This document shows, in pieces, positions 23,650 to 31,852 of a DNA stretch of 64,000 bases. The notes under the pieces are model-generated. The model had not been told where the DNA came from. It saw nothing but the letters and a program-made list of their open reading frames with translations, and did not search any database. Source of the DNA: Streptomyces sp. NBC_01306. GTDB taxonomy: Bacteria; Actinomycetota; Actinomycetes; Streptomycetales; Streptomycetaceae. The DNA lies in NCBI RefSeq assembly GCF_026340465.1, contig NZ_JAPEPC010000001.1:5337001-5401000 (forward strand). The letters are read 5' to 3'. The position numbers and the translations under genes were made by a program. Positions within the stretch are counted from its first letter, which is position 1. The number at the start of each line of letters is the position of its first letter.

Positions 23650-24588
23650 TTAGGCCCCCGCCGCGTCAGCGGCAGGTGATTGGGTCTCGGCGATGAGGGC
23701 GCGAGCCGCGTCGAGGTCGTCGGGTGTCTTGAGCGCCAGCGTCCGCACGCCGGGCATGGCGCGCTTGGCGATGCCCACCAGCGTGCCGCCGGGGCAGACC
23801 TCGATGAGCGCGGTCGCGCCCAGCCTCTGAGCGGTCTCCATGCACAGATCCCAGCGGACCGGGTTCGAGACCTGGTTGACCAGCCGGGCCACGACGTCGG
23901 GGCCGGTCGTGACCACCTCGCCGTCGGCGTTCGAGAGGTACGGGACGACCGGGTCGGCGACGACCAGGTCCTGCGCCGCCTTGCCGAGTCCGGCGACCGC
24001 CGGAGCCATGTGGTGCGTGTGGAAGGCACCGGCCACCTTGAGCGGCATGACCCTGCGGACCCCGTCGGGCTTGTCGTCGACGAGCGCAGCGATCTGCTCC
24101 GCGGTGCCCGCGGCGACGATCTGTCCCGCGCCGTTCACGTTCGCCGGGGTCAGCCCGAGCTTCTCCAGGTGCGGGAGCACGACGTCCGGGTCGCCACCGA
24201 GCAGCGCGGCCATGCCGGTCTCCGTGACGGCCGCGGCCTCGGCCATGGCCAGTCCGCGGGTCCGTACGAAACCGAGGGCCGCGGCGTCGTCGAGGACGCC
24301 CGCGAAAGCAGCGGCCGTGATCTCGCCGACGCTGTGTCCTGCGACGGCACCGGGCACGAAGTCGCCCAGCGCGGAAGCGGACAGCAGACCGGCCGCGACC
24401 AGCAGCGGCTGGGCCACCGCCGTGTCGCGGATGGCGTCGGCGTCGGCCTTCGTGCCGTAGTGGGCAAGGTCGAGCCCGATGGCGTCCGACCACGCGGCGA
24501 CGCGGTCGGCGGCACCGGGAAGTTCGAGCCAGGGAGTCAGGAAGCCGGGCGTCTGAGCGCCTTGGCCGGGAGCGACGAGTACGAGCAC
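23650..24588 (-). CDS. fabD: malonyl-CoA:ACP malonyltransferase
   Basis: A 312-residue acyltransferase. The catalytic Ser is in VAGHSVGEITAAAF and the His in AGAFHTHHMAPA; VNGAGQIVAAG and EVCPGGTLVGIAKR complete the fold. I prefer GTG 24588 as start, because the known Streptomyces protein begins MLVLVAPGQGAQTPG at this point; GTG 24594 two codons upstream is also possible. It loads malonate onto ACP for both FabH and FabF and can serve polyketide synthases. It is the first gene of the operon, 89 bp from the fasR stop, so the promoter lies in that gap. From memory, FasR activates it in S. coelicolor. Confidence 0.96.
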   Translation of the reverse strand: MLVLVAPGQGAQTPGFLTPWLELPGAADRVAAWSDAIGLDLAHYGTKADADAIRDTAVAQPLLVAAGLLSASALGDFVPGAVAGHSVGEITAAAFAGVLDDAAALGFVRTRGLAMAEAAAVTETGMAALLGGDPDVVLPHLEKLGLTPANVNGAGQIVAAGTAEQIAALVDDKPDGVRRVMPLKVAGAFHTHHMAPAVAGLGKAAQDLVVADPVVPYLSNADGEVVTTGPDVVARLVNQVSNPVRWDLCMETAQRLGATALIEVCPGGTLVGIAKRAMPGVRTLALKTPDDLDAARALIAETQSPAADAAGA

Positions 24589-24677
24589 CCTCACACTCTC
24601 TCTTGTGGACGGCTCCGGACGCCCGTGGGGACAGGGACGAAGAACCGTCGGGGTAATTGTTGGTGTCCGACAAAAGT

Positions 24678-25877
24678 CTAGAGCTGCGTATCCCCGTCGG
24701 CCAGGCGCCCCAGGATCAGAGCGATGCGCAGAGTGAATGCGGAGCGCACGTCGGAGGGTGACCAGCCGGTGACGTCGGTCACACGTCGGAGCCGGTAACG
24801 AACGGTGTTGGGGTGCACGAAGAGCATCCTGGCCGCGCCTTCCAGGCTGCTCGCCTGTTCCAGGTAGACACTCAGCGTTTCGAGGAGGGCCGAACCCGCC
24901 TCCTCCAGAGGTCTGTAGATCTCCTCCACCAACTGCTCACGAGCCGAGGGGTCCGACGCGATGGCGCGTTCCGGCAGCAGATCGTCGGCGAGCACCGGGC
25001 GCGGCGCGTCCTGCCAGGCGTAACCGGCCTTGAGCCCGGCGGCCGCGGCCTGCGCGGACCGGGTGGCCGCGAGCAGGTCGGGCACGATCGGCCCGGCGAC
25101 CACGGGACCCGCCGCGTACGGGCCGATCAGGGCCTTGGCGACCTGGAGCGGATTGTCGTTGCCGCCCGCGATGACGACGAGCCGGTTGCCGAGGACACCG
25201 GTCAGCACCTGCACCTTGGCGTGGCGCGCGGCGCGGCGGATCGCCTCGACGGTCAGTTCGCTGTCGCCCTCCGGCGCGGTGCCGAGGATCACACAGACAT
25301 GGTCGGGCGAGTTCCAGCCGAGCGCGGCGGCGCGGGAGACCGCGCCCTCGTCGGCCTCGCCCGACAGCACCGCGTTGACCACCAGGGACTCCAGCCGGGC
25401 GTCCCAGGCCCCGCGGGCCTCGGCGGCCTGCGCGTACACCTGGGCGGTCGCGAAGGCGATCTCCCGGGCGTAGACCAGCAGCGCCTCGCGGAGGATCGAC
25501 TCGTCGCCGGGGGCGGCGACTTCCTCGATCGCGGTCTCCATGACCTCGATCGTGGTGCGCACCATCTCGACCGTCTGCCGCAGCGTGATGGCCCGGGTCA
25601 GCTCGCGCGGGGCGGTGCCGAAGACGTCGGTGGAGATCGCCTGGGGGGCCTCGGGGTGCCGGAACCACTCGGTGAACGCCGCGATGCCTGCCTGGGCGAC
25701 CAGACCGATCCAGGACCGGTTCTCCGGTGGCATCGCCCGGTACCACGGCAACGTCTCGTCCATCCGGGCGATGGCGTTCGCCGAGAGCCGGCCGGAGGCC
25801 TGCTCCAGCCGCTTCAGCGTCGCGGCATGAGGATGTGCGGGAGGGGGTCCGGGTTGCGCGGAATCGGGTCGGGGCAC
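24678..25877 (-). CDS. fasR: PucR/CdaR-type regulator of fatty acid synthesis
   Basis: A 399-residue regulator with the PucR C-terminal helix-turn-helix: LFVHPNTVRYRLRRVTDVTG near residues 355-375. The preceding GGDEF-like CdaR domain and a helical N-terminus (LPWYRAMPPENRSWIGLVAQ) are recognisable. GTG 25877 gives MPRPDSAQPG. Position directly upstream of fabD in the same orientation matches FasR of S. coelicolor, which activates the fabDHPF operon. The gene assignment rests on this synteny plus domain type. The gap to fabD is 89 bp. Confidence 0.92.
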   Translation of the reverse strand: MPRPDSAQPGPPPAHPHAATLKRLEQASGRLSANAIARMDETLPWYRAMPPENRSWIGLVAQAGIAAFTEWFRHPEAPQAISTDVFGTAPRELTRAITLRQTVEMVRTTIEVMETAIEEVAAPGDESILREALLVYAREIAFATAQVYAQAAEARGAWDARLESLVVNAVLSGEADEGAVSRAAALGWNSPDHVCVILGTAPEGDSELTVEAIRRAARHAKVQVLTGVLGNRLVVIAGGNDNPLQVAKALIGPYAAGPVVAGPIVPDLLAATRSAQAAAAGLKAGYAWQDAPRPVLADDLLPERAIASDPSAREQLVEEIYRPLEEAGSALLETLSVYLEQASSLEGAARMLFVHPNTVRYRLRRVTDVTGWSPSDVRSAFTLRIALILGRLADGDTQL

Positions 25878-25939
25878 GTGGACAAGACTGCCTTATCGGG
25901 ACCCGGGTGTGGCGTGGCGGGGCTACGGTGGTCGGCGTG

Positions 25940-26596
25940 ATGGATGTACGGCGCTCCGGCGAGCGCTACCGCGGAGGCGACCCGGAGGCCGGTATCGACT
26001 CCCACCACGCCTTCTCGTTCGGCACCTTCTACGACCCGGACAACCTGCGTTTCGGGCCGGTTCTGGCCTGCAACGAGGAGCGGCTCGCGCCCGGAGCGGG
26101 CTTCGGTGAACACCCGCACAGCCACACCGAGATCGTCACCTGGGTGGTCGACGGCGAGCTCACCCACCGTGACTCGACCGGCGGCGCCACGGTCGTAAGG
26201 GCCGGGGACGTCCAGCACCTCTCGTCGGCCGGCGGGGTGCGCCACGAGGAGCGCAACGAGGGCGGGGACCCGCTGGTCTTCGTACAGATGTGGCTGGCAC
26301 CCCTGGAGCCGGGCGGCGAGCCCTCGTACGAGACCGTGCGCGGCATCGTGGACGCCACGCCCTACGCGGTCCCGGCAGCGGGCGCGCTGCTCTCCGTCCG
26401 CAGGCCGTCCCCCGGCGAGCGCGTGGCGGTGCCGGACGCGCCGGGGGTGTACCTGCATGTCGTACGGGGGGAAGTGCGGCTGGGTGATACGGAGTTGGTG
26501 CCGGGAGATTCGGTGCGGATCACCGGGGAGCGGGGCCTCGACCTGGTGGCGGACACCGCGGCCGAGGTGCTGCTCTGGGAGCTGGAGACGGTCTGA
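25940..26596 (+). CDS. pirin-family bicupin protein
   Basis: A 218-residue pirin of the YhhW type, starting at ATG 25940 (MDVRRSGERYRGGDPEAG); a GTG one codon earlier is also possible. The metal site of the N-terminal cupin is clear in FGEHPHSHTEIVTWVVDGEL, with a further His in VQHLSSAGGVRHEERN. The second cupin half is degenerate. Relatives include quercetin dioxygenases and redox sensors; the biological role in Streptomyces is not known. It is divergent from fasR, separated by about 60 bp. Confidence 0.88.
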   Translation: MDVRRSGERYRGGDPEAGIDSHHAFSFGTFYDPDNLRFGPVLACNEERLAPGAGFGEHPHSHTEIVTWVVDGELTHRDSTGGATVVRAGDVQHLSSAGGVRHEERNEGGDPLVFVQMWLAPLEPGGEPSYETVRGIVDATPYAVPAAGALLSVRRPSPGERVAVPDAPGVYLHVVRGEVRLGDTELVPGDSVRITGERGLDLVADTAAEVLLWELETV

Positions 26597-26605
26597 GGGG
26601 TGTCC

Positions 26606-26629
26606 CGTAACGATCTCCGACTCGTTACG
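26606..26629. terminator. small perfect hairpin between pirin and GNAT genes
   Basis: CGTAACGA (26606-26613) is the exact inverse of TCGTTACG (26622-26629). It straddles the stop codon of the convergent GNAT gene and may terminate both. Confidence 0.45.
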
Positions 26630-27290
26630 CGGCAGGTTCGGCGATCAGCGCGGTGGCGACGCGCCGGAAGCCCAGGCGGGCATAGAGCCGGGCGACGTCA
26701 TCGTCGCCTGCCGACAAGAACACGGTCTCCGCTCCTCGCGATCGGGCGTCGGCCACCAGCGCCGCGGTGACCGCGGCTGCGAGACCACGACGGCGCGCGG
26801 TGGGCAGTGTCCCGACACCGACGATCTCGCTGACCGATCCGACTGGCTGGTGCTGACCCGCGCACAACGCCGTGCTGCCTTCCACCGCCGCGGCAACCGA
26901 AGTCAGACCCGCGTCGATCCGGGTCACCACGCGTTCCACCGACCCGTCACCCGCTCGGGCACGCACGGCCTCCGCCAGCTCGGGGACTCCCGCCGAGCCC
27001 AGATCGGTTCCGGGCTCCGCGAAAGCAAGATGCGGCACGGCCAGCGCGCTCGCCAGCGCCGGATCGTCCGGGCCCATGGTCCGCACCCGTATTCCGCCGG
27101 ACGGCGCGTCCGCAGCGGGCACCGGGGCGCCCGGGTCAAGCACCATCAAGGGGTGCTCGTGAACCACAAGTCCCGAGTCCTCGACCGGGGCCCGCAGCCC
27201 GGGTGTGGTCTCGGCGATCCACTCAAGACTCTCCGCGATCCCGAGTTCACGCTGCCGGGCGCGGACCCGATCGACAGCGGCCACGCTCAC
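26625..27290 (-). CDS. GNAT-family N-acetyltransferase, probably shortened at the N-terminus
   Basis: About 222 residues from the GTG at 27290. The C-terminal GNAT fold is complete, with the acetyl-CoA loop in GVGTLPTARRRGLAAAVTAAL and the closing LYARLGFRRVATALI. The part before it (DRVRARQRELGIAESLEWIAETTPG, cited here only as 27235-27280) matches the middle of a longer Streptomyces GNAT family that, from memory, carries roughly 80-100 further N-terminal residues. Here that space is occupied by a divergent HAD gene starting at 27328, so the gene appears cut off. It could still give a folded acetyltransferase domain. No good ribosome site is seen, adding to doubt. Confidence 0.6.
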   Translation of the reverse strand: MSVAAVDRVRARQRELGIAESLEWIAETTPGLRAPVEDSGLVVHEHPLMVLDPGAPVPAADAPSGGIRVRTMGPDDPALASALAVPHLAFAEPGTDLGSAGVPELAEAVRARAGDGSVERVVTRIDAGLTSVAAAVEGSTALCAGQHQPVGSVSEIVGVGTLPTARRRGLAAAVTAALVADARSRGAETVFLSAGDDDVARLYARLGFRRVATALIAEPAA

Positions 27291-27327
27291 CGAACTGCCT
27301 GCTCGGAGCCGGTGGCATGATCGGCGC

Positions 27328-27999
27328 GTGATCAGTGAACCTGGCCGACCCGGTGCGATGAGGCATGTCCTGTTCGATGTTGATGGCACCTTGATCGATG
27401 CCGTGGACAACCAGCGCCTGGTCTGGCGAACGTGGGCGGAGCGCTACGGGCTGGACCCCGATGAGGTCTACCGGGTGGCGCTGCGGACGAGGCCGATGGA
27501 GACCTTCGCGCAGGTCGCTCCTGACCAGGACCCTCGGAACTGCCTGGCCGCTCTGCACGAGTTGGAGGACGAGGACGTCCGCTCCGGCACCTATACAGCC
27601 TTCGCCGGCGCCTCGGAGGTGCTGACTGCTCTGGCACCCGGCACCTGGGCGTTGGTGACTTCGAACTATGAGCACCGGGTGCGTGGACGTTTTGCACGGA
27701 CGGGCTTGCCGGTCCCGGAGGTTGTCGTGGATGCGGCCGCTGTGGAGGAAGGCAAGCCGTCGCCGGTGCCGTATCTCCGGGCCGCCGCGCGACTTGGCGC
27801 TCAACCGGAGAACTGTCTGGTCATCGAGGACGCCCCCTCCGGGGTGCAGTCCGGGCTGCGTGCCGGGATGACGGTGTGGGGCGTCAACACCCCCGCGATG
27901 GTGGACGGCGTGCACCGTCACTTCGGCAGTCTGCGCGAAGCGGTCCGCGACATCCTCGCCTTCGCGTCCGGTCCTGCCTCCCACGGGCACGGAGGCTGA
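27328..27999 (+). CDS. HAD-superfamily hydrolase (beta-phosphoglucomutase/phosphatase type)
   Basis: A 223-residue protein from GTG 27328; ATG 27358 is the alternative and sits only two codons before motif I. Motif I is FDVDGTLIDAVDNQ, motif II is LVTSNYEH, motif III is the lysine in VEEGKPSPVPYL and motif IV is VIEDAPSGVQSG. The small helical cap between motifs I and II places it in the phosphoglycolate/phosphoglucomutase-like subfamily, acting on a small phosphorylated sugar. No ribosome site is visible; a CATGAT box just upstream of the GTG is compatible with a leaderless transcript. Third-position GC is lower than in the flanking housekeeping genes, and it opens the accessory zone. Confidence 0.82.
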   Translation: MISEPGRPGAMRHVLFDVDGTLIDAVDNQRLVWRTWAERYGLDPDEVYRVALRTRPMETFAQVAPDQDPRNCLAALHELEDEDVRSGTYTAFAGASEVLTALAPGTWALVTSNYEHRVRGRFARTGLPVPEVVVDAAAVEEGKPSPVPYLRAAARLGAQPENCLVIEDAPSGVQSGLRAGMTVWGVNTPAMVDGVHRHFGSLREAVRDILAFASGPASHGHGG

Positions 28000-28012
28000 T
28001 GCGCCGGCAGAT

Positions 28013-28270
28013 CAGCGTGCGCCGCGAACGCACGTGCCGGGGGCCGCCGGAGGCGTGCGGGTCGAGGTCGCGGACGGATGGCCCCAACTGCCCAGCGCGG
28101 CCGTCGGCGATGAACTCGACGAGGGCGGGCGGGGGTTGGTCCTGGTCGACGCCCTCACCGACAGCTGGGGCGTGGAGCCGCGTCGCGACGGGTGTGGCAA
28201 GACGGTGTGGTTCGAGTGCCTGACCGCGAAGGCGGCAGATACGCCGGCGCGGGGGATGGCCAGGGCGTGA
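28013..28270 (+). pseudogene. 3' remnant of an ATP-binding (anti-sigma/HATPase_c) regulator gene
   Basis: This stretch encodes GGVRVEVADGWPQLPSA, then DELDEGGRGLVLVDALTDSW and GKTVWFECLTA. It is the C-terminal third of the small ATPase-fold regulators (RsbW/SpoIIAB-like) that are abundant in Streptomyces: the DEGGRGLVLV ATP-lid block and the WGV...GKTVWFE end are diagnostic. The usual first 80-90 residues with the N-box are absent; upstream sequence runs into the HAD gene stop after 13 bases. It has no start with a ribosome site and is best read as a deletion remnant. Confidence 0.72.
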
Positions 28271-28274
28271 CGTG

Positions 28275-28385
28275 TTACCGGGCGGAGTTGACCTCGGAAC
28301 GGATCTCGTATTCGAAACCCCAGTCGTTCGGGTTCTGGAGGCCGTATCCGGCAGCACGCCCTTGAACCCCGGGTCGACCACCGAG
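28275..28385 (-). pseudogene. decayed C-terminal fragment of a serine hydrolase gene (paralogue of 31853-32674)
   Basis: On the minus strand, 28383-28300 matches 32145-32061 of the intact serine hydrolase gene almost base for base, with one frameshifting deletion. It encodes VVDPGFKGVLP and then, one frame over, GYGLQNPNDWGFEYEIR. It jumps directly to the gene's last codons (EVNSAR, stop at 28275-28277), matching 31853-31870. About 190 bp of the middle are deleted. It is in the same orientation as the intact copy, so the two form imperfect direct repeats around the queD/queC gene set. Confidence 0.8.
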
Positions 28386-28907
28386 GACACGCCGTCCGGC
28401 ATCAAACGGCTAAGCCGACACCTCGCCGATTGCGCAGGTAAATCGACCGCGGATTTCCCGCTGTCATCCCGCTTCCCGAACAACACCGCAGACATATTCG
28501 GTCACCCTGGTTTCTGTGGTGCGCCTTCTGCCCTGCCCATCAATACGTTGAGTTGAATATGACTCCATTCGGCCACCCGGCCGAAAAGTGGTGGCGCTCA
28601 AGCTCTGCCCATTGATTCAAGGGGCAGAGGTAATCCGCGGGTCGTGTTTGTCGACCGTGTGCCGGGGAAGATTGCCATAGTCGTCATGAGGTTTGATCTA
28701 CGTCGCTCCAGGCCGGGCTGGAGACCGAAAACCGTGGCCAGCGCTGCGCCTATCGCCCAATGTTTCCAGGTATTCCGCCAACCCATAACCATGCATGGGT
28801 CGAATCCCTGTTTCGAAAAGTGTAAGAAATCGAGGGTGGGTAACTTGATTTCGTGTGGGCGCGGCCAGATTCCACTGATTCCGTTGTCAAGGCGGGAAGG
28901 TGAAACC
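28386..28907. other. 522-bp non-coding, AT-enriched stretch upstream of the queD remnant
   Basis: No convincing gene is present. Two clean hairpins occur: TTCGGCC-ACCC-GGCCGAA (28568-28585) and CTCTGCCC with GGGCAGAG (28603-28629). A weaker ACCCAT/ATGGGT pair sits near 28780-28800. GC is visibly lower than in the backbone. The last 60 bp probably hold the promoter of the queD remnant; TTGATT near 28853 is a possible -35, but no -10 is assigned. Confidence 0.5.
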
Positions 28908-29021
28908 GTGACCGGGTTCAAGCTTAGTAAGCAGCTCCATTTCTCGGCCGTCCACCGTTTCTCCGATCTGCCCGAGGGGCGTCAGTGCGGCCGAATGACC
29001 GAGCCGTCAATCTCTCAGTGA
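28908..29021 (+). pseudogene. queD: truncated queD (6-carboxytetrahydropterin synthase), N-terminal 37 codons only
   Basis: GTG 28908, preceded by GGGAAGG, opens a 37-codon frame whose first 29 residues have the QueD start: KLSKQLHFSAVHRF, DLPEGRQCGRM. These include the first zinc-ligand histidine (SAVHR) and the catalytic-type cysteine (QCGRM). In QueD the next residues are HGH, carrying two more zinc ligands. Here the frame instead reads TEPSISQ and stops at 29019-29021. About two thirds of the gene, with most of the active site, is missing, so no enzyme activity is expected. The start signal survives, and translation may still be coupled to the methyltransferase gene, whose GAGG site overlaps this stop codon. 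Confidence 0.78.
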
Positions 29022-29028
29022 GGTTCAC

Positions 29029-29922
29029 TTGCACACACACCACGACACCCGTCCCGATGCGTCCTGCCTGGATGCGTCTCAGGTGATCACCCACCCGTTC
29101 TGCGCCCCGGGCGACGGCATGCCGACCGAGTACCGCGGCCCCCACAGCCTCAGCCATCGCGGCTGGCTGGACTTCACCAGGCGGCTGGAGCGGCGCGAGG
29201 AGATCGCCGCCGCCTGCGCCGCCGTCGCCGGTAACAAGCGCGTACTCGATGTGGGAGGCGGCACGGGCGATCTCACCCGGGCCGTCGCCCGGCAGCTCGG
29301 GCACTGCACGACGGTCGAACCACATCTTCAGCGGGCGGAGACACTGCACGAGCGCACCGGGGCGGACGGCGGCGGGACGATCGAGATCCTGCCCGGAGCC
29401 GCCGAGTCCCTCCCGTTCGCCGACGCGTCGTTCGACGCGGTGATCGCCACCTGGGTCCTTCCGTATGTAGAGGATCTTGAACGGTCGGTGCGCGAGATGG
29501 CGCGGGTCTGCGACCGTTCCCAACCGGAGGCGAAGATCGTCCTGCTGGGCGGCGCCGCCGACAACGAGCTGGTGAGCATCCTCAACGAGACCTGCGTACC
29601 GGTGGCCGGGGAACCGCAGGACCACCAGGGGTACTTGCTGGGCTGTGCCGCCCGGGTACTCAGCAGGCATGGCTTCGGCTGCTTCTCCCTGGGGCGCACG
29701 GAGGCGGCCGTCCATTTCCCCGAGCAGCGCGTCGAGGACCGTGTCGAGGCCGCTGCGGAGACTCTGGTCAACTTCTGGTACGAGGACCATCCGAAGGCCG
29801 CCGAGATGCGTGAGGCCGTCGCTCCGGCGATCTACCGGCACTTCACGCACCGGCCGCACGCCATCGGGGACCAGGGCCTTGTGCTCATTGCCCGCCCGAA
29901 GTGCCGGGCGGACGCCGAATGA
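29029..29922 (+). CDS. class I SAM-dependent methyltransferase
   Basis: A 297-residue methyltransferase. The TTG at 29029 has GAGG five bases upstream, overlapping the queD remnant stop. GTG or ATG codons further in (ATG 29119) lack ribosome sites. The SAM-binding motif I is RVLDVGGGTGDLTRAVA (about residues 70-86), with the acidic motif II at TTVEPHLQRAE, motif III-like GAAESLPFADASFDAVIATW, and a helical C-terminal part. The family includes natural-product O- and N-methyltransferases as well as small-molecule enzymes, so the acceptor is unknown. It overlaps the glycosyltransferase gene by ATGA and lies with a queC gene. A nucleoside or sugar acceptor of a 7-deazaguanine product is my inference. 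Confidence 0.85.
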   Translation: MHTHHDTRPDASCLDASQVITHPFCAPGDGMPTEYRGPHSLSHRGWLDFTRRLERREEIAAACAAVAGNKRVLDVGGGTGDLTRAVARQLGHCTTVEPHLQRAETLHERTGADGGGTIEILPGAAESLPFADASFDAVIATWVLPYVEDLERSVREMARVCDRSQPEAKIVLLGGAADNELVSILNETCVPVAGEPQDHQGYLLGCAARVLSRHGFGCFSLGRTEAAVHFPEQRVEDRVEAAAETLVNFWYEDHPKAAEMREAVAPAIYRHFTHRPHAIGDQGLVLIARPKCRADAE

Positions 29923-31028
29923 ACATCGCTTTCGTCCTCCTGACCCACGAGCCCGACGAACCCGCCGGGATCGAACGGGCTCTGGCGTCACTCGCCGATG
30001 GGCTCAGAGAACTCGGCCACCGGGTCCTGTTCGTGGCCGCCGGCCCCCCGTCCGTGTCGGACGGCCCCGACCTCGTGCGCCTGAAGACGCTCACGCTGCC
30101 GCGGCCCATGCTCGTCGACCAGGTGCTGTCTCTCCTGCCCAGTCCGCTTCCCGTCCGGCGAGAGGTCGAGAGCGTGCTGCGTGAGCAGGACATCGATCTC
30201 GTCTGCTGGGCGGACGCGGTCGCGGGCCTCGGCTGCCTCAGCCCCGCTCCGCCAGAGGTCCGTACAGCGCTGATGGTCCATTTCATGCGGACCGACGATT
30301 CGATGAAGCAGAGTCTGGGACACAAGCCCGGGGTCGTCCTGCCGGTGAGCGACTACCTCACCCGCGCCTCGGCTCGCGCCGGTGTGGACACCACCGGCTG
30401 GCGGGCCCTCCCGAACGCCGTCCCGGCCCGGAGCGACCCGCCGTCTCCTGACGTACGGGAACAGCTTCGCCGTACCGGCCCGGTGCGAACGCTGGCCAGG
30501 GCCGACCCGCAGAAAGGCATCGCCCAACTGCTGGACGCCTTCCCGGAGGAGGGGATCGGCCGTCCGGTACAGATCATCCTGGCGACGGCACGGTTCGAGT
30601 TCTGGCCGGGCATGCAGGAAGACGTGCTCGATGAGTGCCGACGCCTGGCCGGTCGCCTCCCCGACGTCGAGATCCTTCCTCAGATCCCGTGGCAGGACGT
30701 GCAGGGGTTCCTGGCCGAAGCCTCCATCGCGCTGGCGCCGTCCGTCGAGCCGGAGACCTTCGGCAATGTTGCCGCTGAGGCGCTCTCGGTCGGTACGCCG
30801 GTCGTGGGATACGCACTGGGCCACCTTCCCGCCCTGGTCGGTGAGGCCGGCCGCATGGTGGACCTGGGCGACGGGCCCGGCCGGTTGTGGGCACAGGTGA
30901 GGGACCTGGTCAACGACGCTCCCGCCTACCACGCGCTGTCCCGGCAGGCCGTGTTGCAGGCCGCGGACCTCATGCCCGTTGCCGTCGCAGGAACCTTCCT
31001 GGCCCTGACGGCACCGACCGCCCCATGA
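29919..31028 (+). CDS. GT4-type glycosyltransferase
   Basis: A 369-residue GT-B-fold enzyme starting at ATG 29919 inside the methyltransferase stop (ATGA). The N-terminal Rossmann half opens MNIAFVLLTHEPDEPAGIER, where the GIER block is typical of family 4. The C-terminal half holds LARADPQKGIAQLLDAF and the EX7E motif EPETFGNVAAEALSVGTPVV. It should transfer a sugar from a nucleotide donor with retention. It is soluble, with no membrane segment. Operon partners are a methyltransferase and QueC, a set that would suit decoration of a 7-deazaguanine base or nucleoside. Donor and acceptor are not readable from sequence. Confidence 0.87.
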   Translation: MNIAFVLLTHEPDEPAGIERALASLADGLRELGHRVLFVAAGPPSVSDGPDLVRLKTLTLPRPMLVDQVLSLLPSPLPVRREVESVLREQDIDLVCWADAVAGLGCLSPAPPEVRTALMVHFMRTDDSMKQSLGHKPGVVLPVSDYLTRASARAGVDTTGWRALPNAVPARSDPPSPDVREQLRRTGPVRTLARADPQKGIAQLLDAFPEEGIGRPVQIILATARFEFWPGMQEDVLDECRRLAGRLPDVEILPQIPWQDVQGFLAEASIALAPSVEPETFGNVAAEALSVGTPVVGYALGHLPALVGEAGRMVDLGDGPGRLWAQVRDLVNDAPAYHALSRQAVLQAADLMPVAVAGTFLALTAPTAP

Positions 31029-31109
31029 CCGGCCCACAGAGCACTGACACTTCCCCGCACGCCATCGACCTGTCCCGCCGCGGGGCAGAGACACATCGGA
31101 GGAACGGAC

Positions 31110-31832
31110 ATGAGCCAGACTCCTGCGAGTACCGACCCGTTCACCGCTGTCATCGTCCTGTCGGGAGGCATGGACTCGACGACCCTGACGGCGCATTACG
31201 CGGCACTGGGCTACCAGTTGATCGCCGTGACGGCCGACTATGGGCAGCGCCACCGACAGGAGATCGAATCCGCCCGCGCGGTCGCGAACCACTACGGCGC
31301 CGACCACCATGTGGTCGATCTGCGCGGCTACGGGGCACTGCTGCACGGGTCGGCTCTCACCGACGCCGACGTGGAAGTGCCTGACGGTCACTACGCCGAG
31401 GACTCCATGCGCTCGACGGTGGTGCCCAACCGAAACGCCGTCCTGGCCAACGTCGCCGTAGGAGTGGGTGTGGCCAACAGGGCGGCCACCGTTGCCCTGG
31501 GCATGCACGCAGGCGACCACTTCGTCTATCCGGACTGCCGACCGGCCTTCGTCGATGCCTTGCGCAGCCTGGTGGACGTGGCCAACGAAGGGTTCCCGAC
31601 GCCGCGGGTCGAGGCGCCCTTCCTCACCTGGTCCAAGGCGGACATCGCAACGCACGGGGCCCGCCTGAACGCGCCGCTGGACCTGAGCTGGTCCTGCTAC
31701 AAAGGCGGTGAAACACACTGCGGTACGTGCGGCACCTGCTACGAGCGGCGTGAAGCATTCCGCGACGCCGGAGTGGAGGACCCGACCGCATATGTGGACA
31801 GCGTGACCGAATTCACGGCGCCACGCTCCTGA
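31110..31832 (+). CDS. queC: 7-cyano-7-deazaguanine (preQ0) synthase
   Basis: A 240-residue PP-loop enzyme of normal QueC length. The ATP pyrophosphatase motif VLSGGMDSTTLTAHYAALGY lies at residues 16-35, and YGQRHRQEIESA and VPNRNAVLANVAVGVG are family hallmarks. The four-cysteine zinc site is complete: CYKGGETHCGTCGTC (Cys spaced 8, 2, 2) near the C-terminus. It converts 7-carboxy-7-deazaguanine to preQ0 with ATP and ammonia. A GGAGGAACGG-type site (AGGAACGGAC) precedes the ATG after an 81-bp gap from the glycosyltransferase. All catalytic features look intact, but queE and a full queD are not in this window, so substrate must come from elsewhere or the pathway is broken. Confidence 0.95.
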   Translation: MSQTPASTDPFTAVIVLSGGMDSTTLTAHYAALGYQLIAVTADYGQRHRQEIESARAVANHYGADHHVVDLRGYGALLHGSALTDADVEVPDGHYAEDSMRSTVVPNRNAVLANVAVGVGVANRAATVALGMHAGDHFVYPDCRPAFVDALRSLVDVANEGFPTPRVEAPFLTWSKADIATHGARLNAPLDLSWSCYKGGETHCGTCGTCYERREAFRDAGVEDPTAYVDSVTEFTAPRS

Positions 31833-31852
31833 GCGCAGCCGGGGGCGACCGG

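Noticed and set aside
28272..28556. A plus-strand gene of about 95 codons
   Set aside because: It is largely the reverse strand of the decayed serine hydrolase fragment.
28644..29021. A 125-residue protein gene
   Set aside because: Only the part from GTG 28908 has a ribosome site and family resemblance (QueD); the upstream codons look non-coding and cross hairpins.
29029..31832. An anti-phage system based on QueC-like proteins (QatC/Cap9 type)
   Set aside because: The neighbours are a methyltransferase and a glycosyltransferase rather than ATPase, CD-NTase or nuclease effectors, and this QueC has the normal housekeeping length and zinc site.
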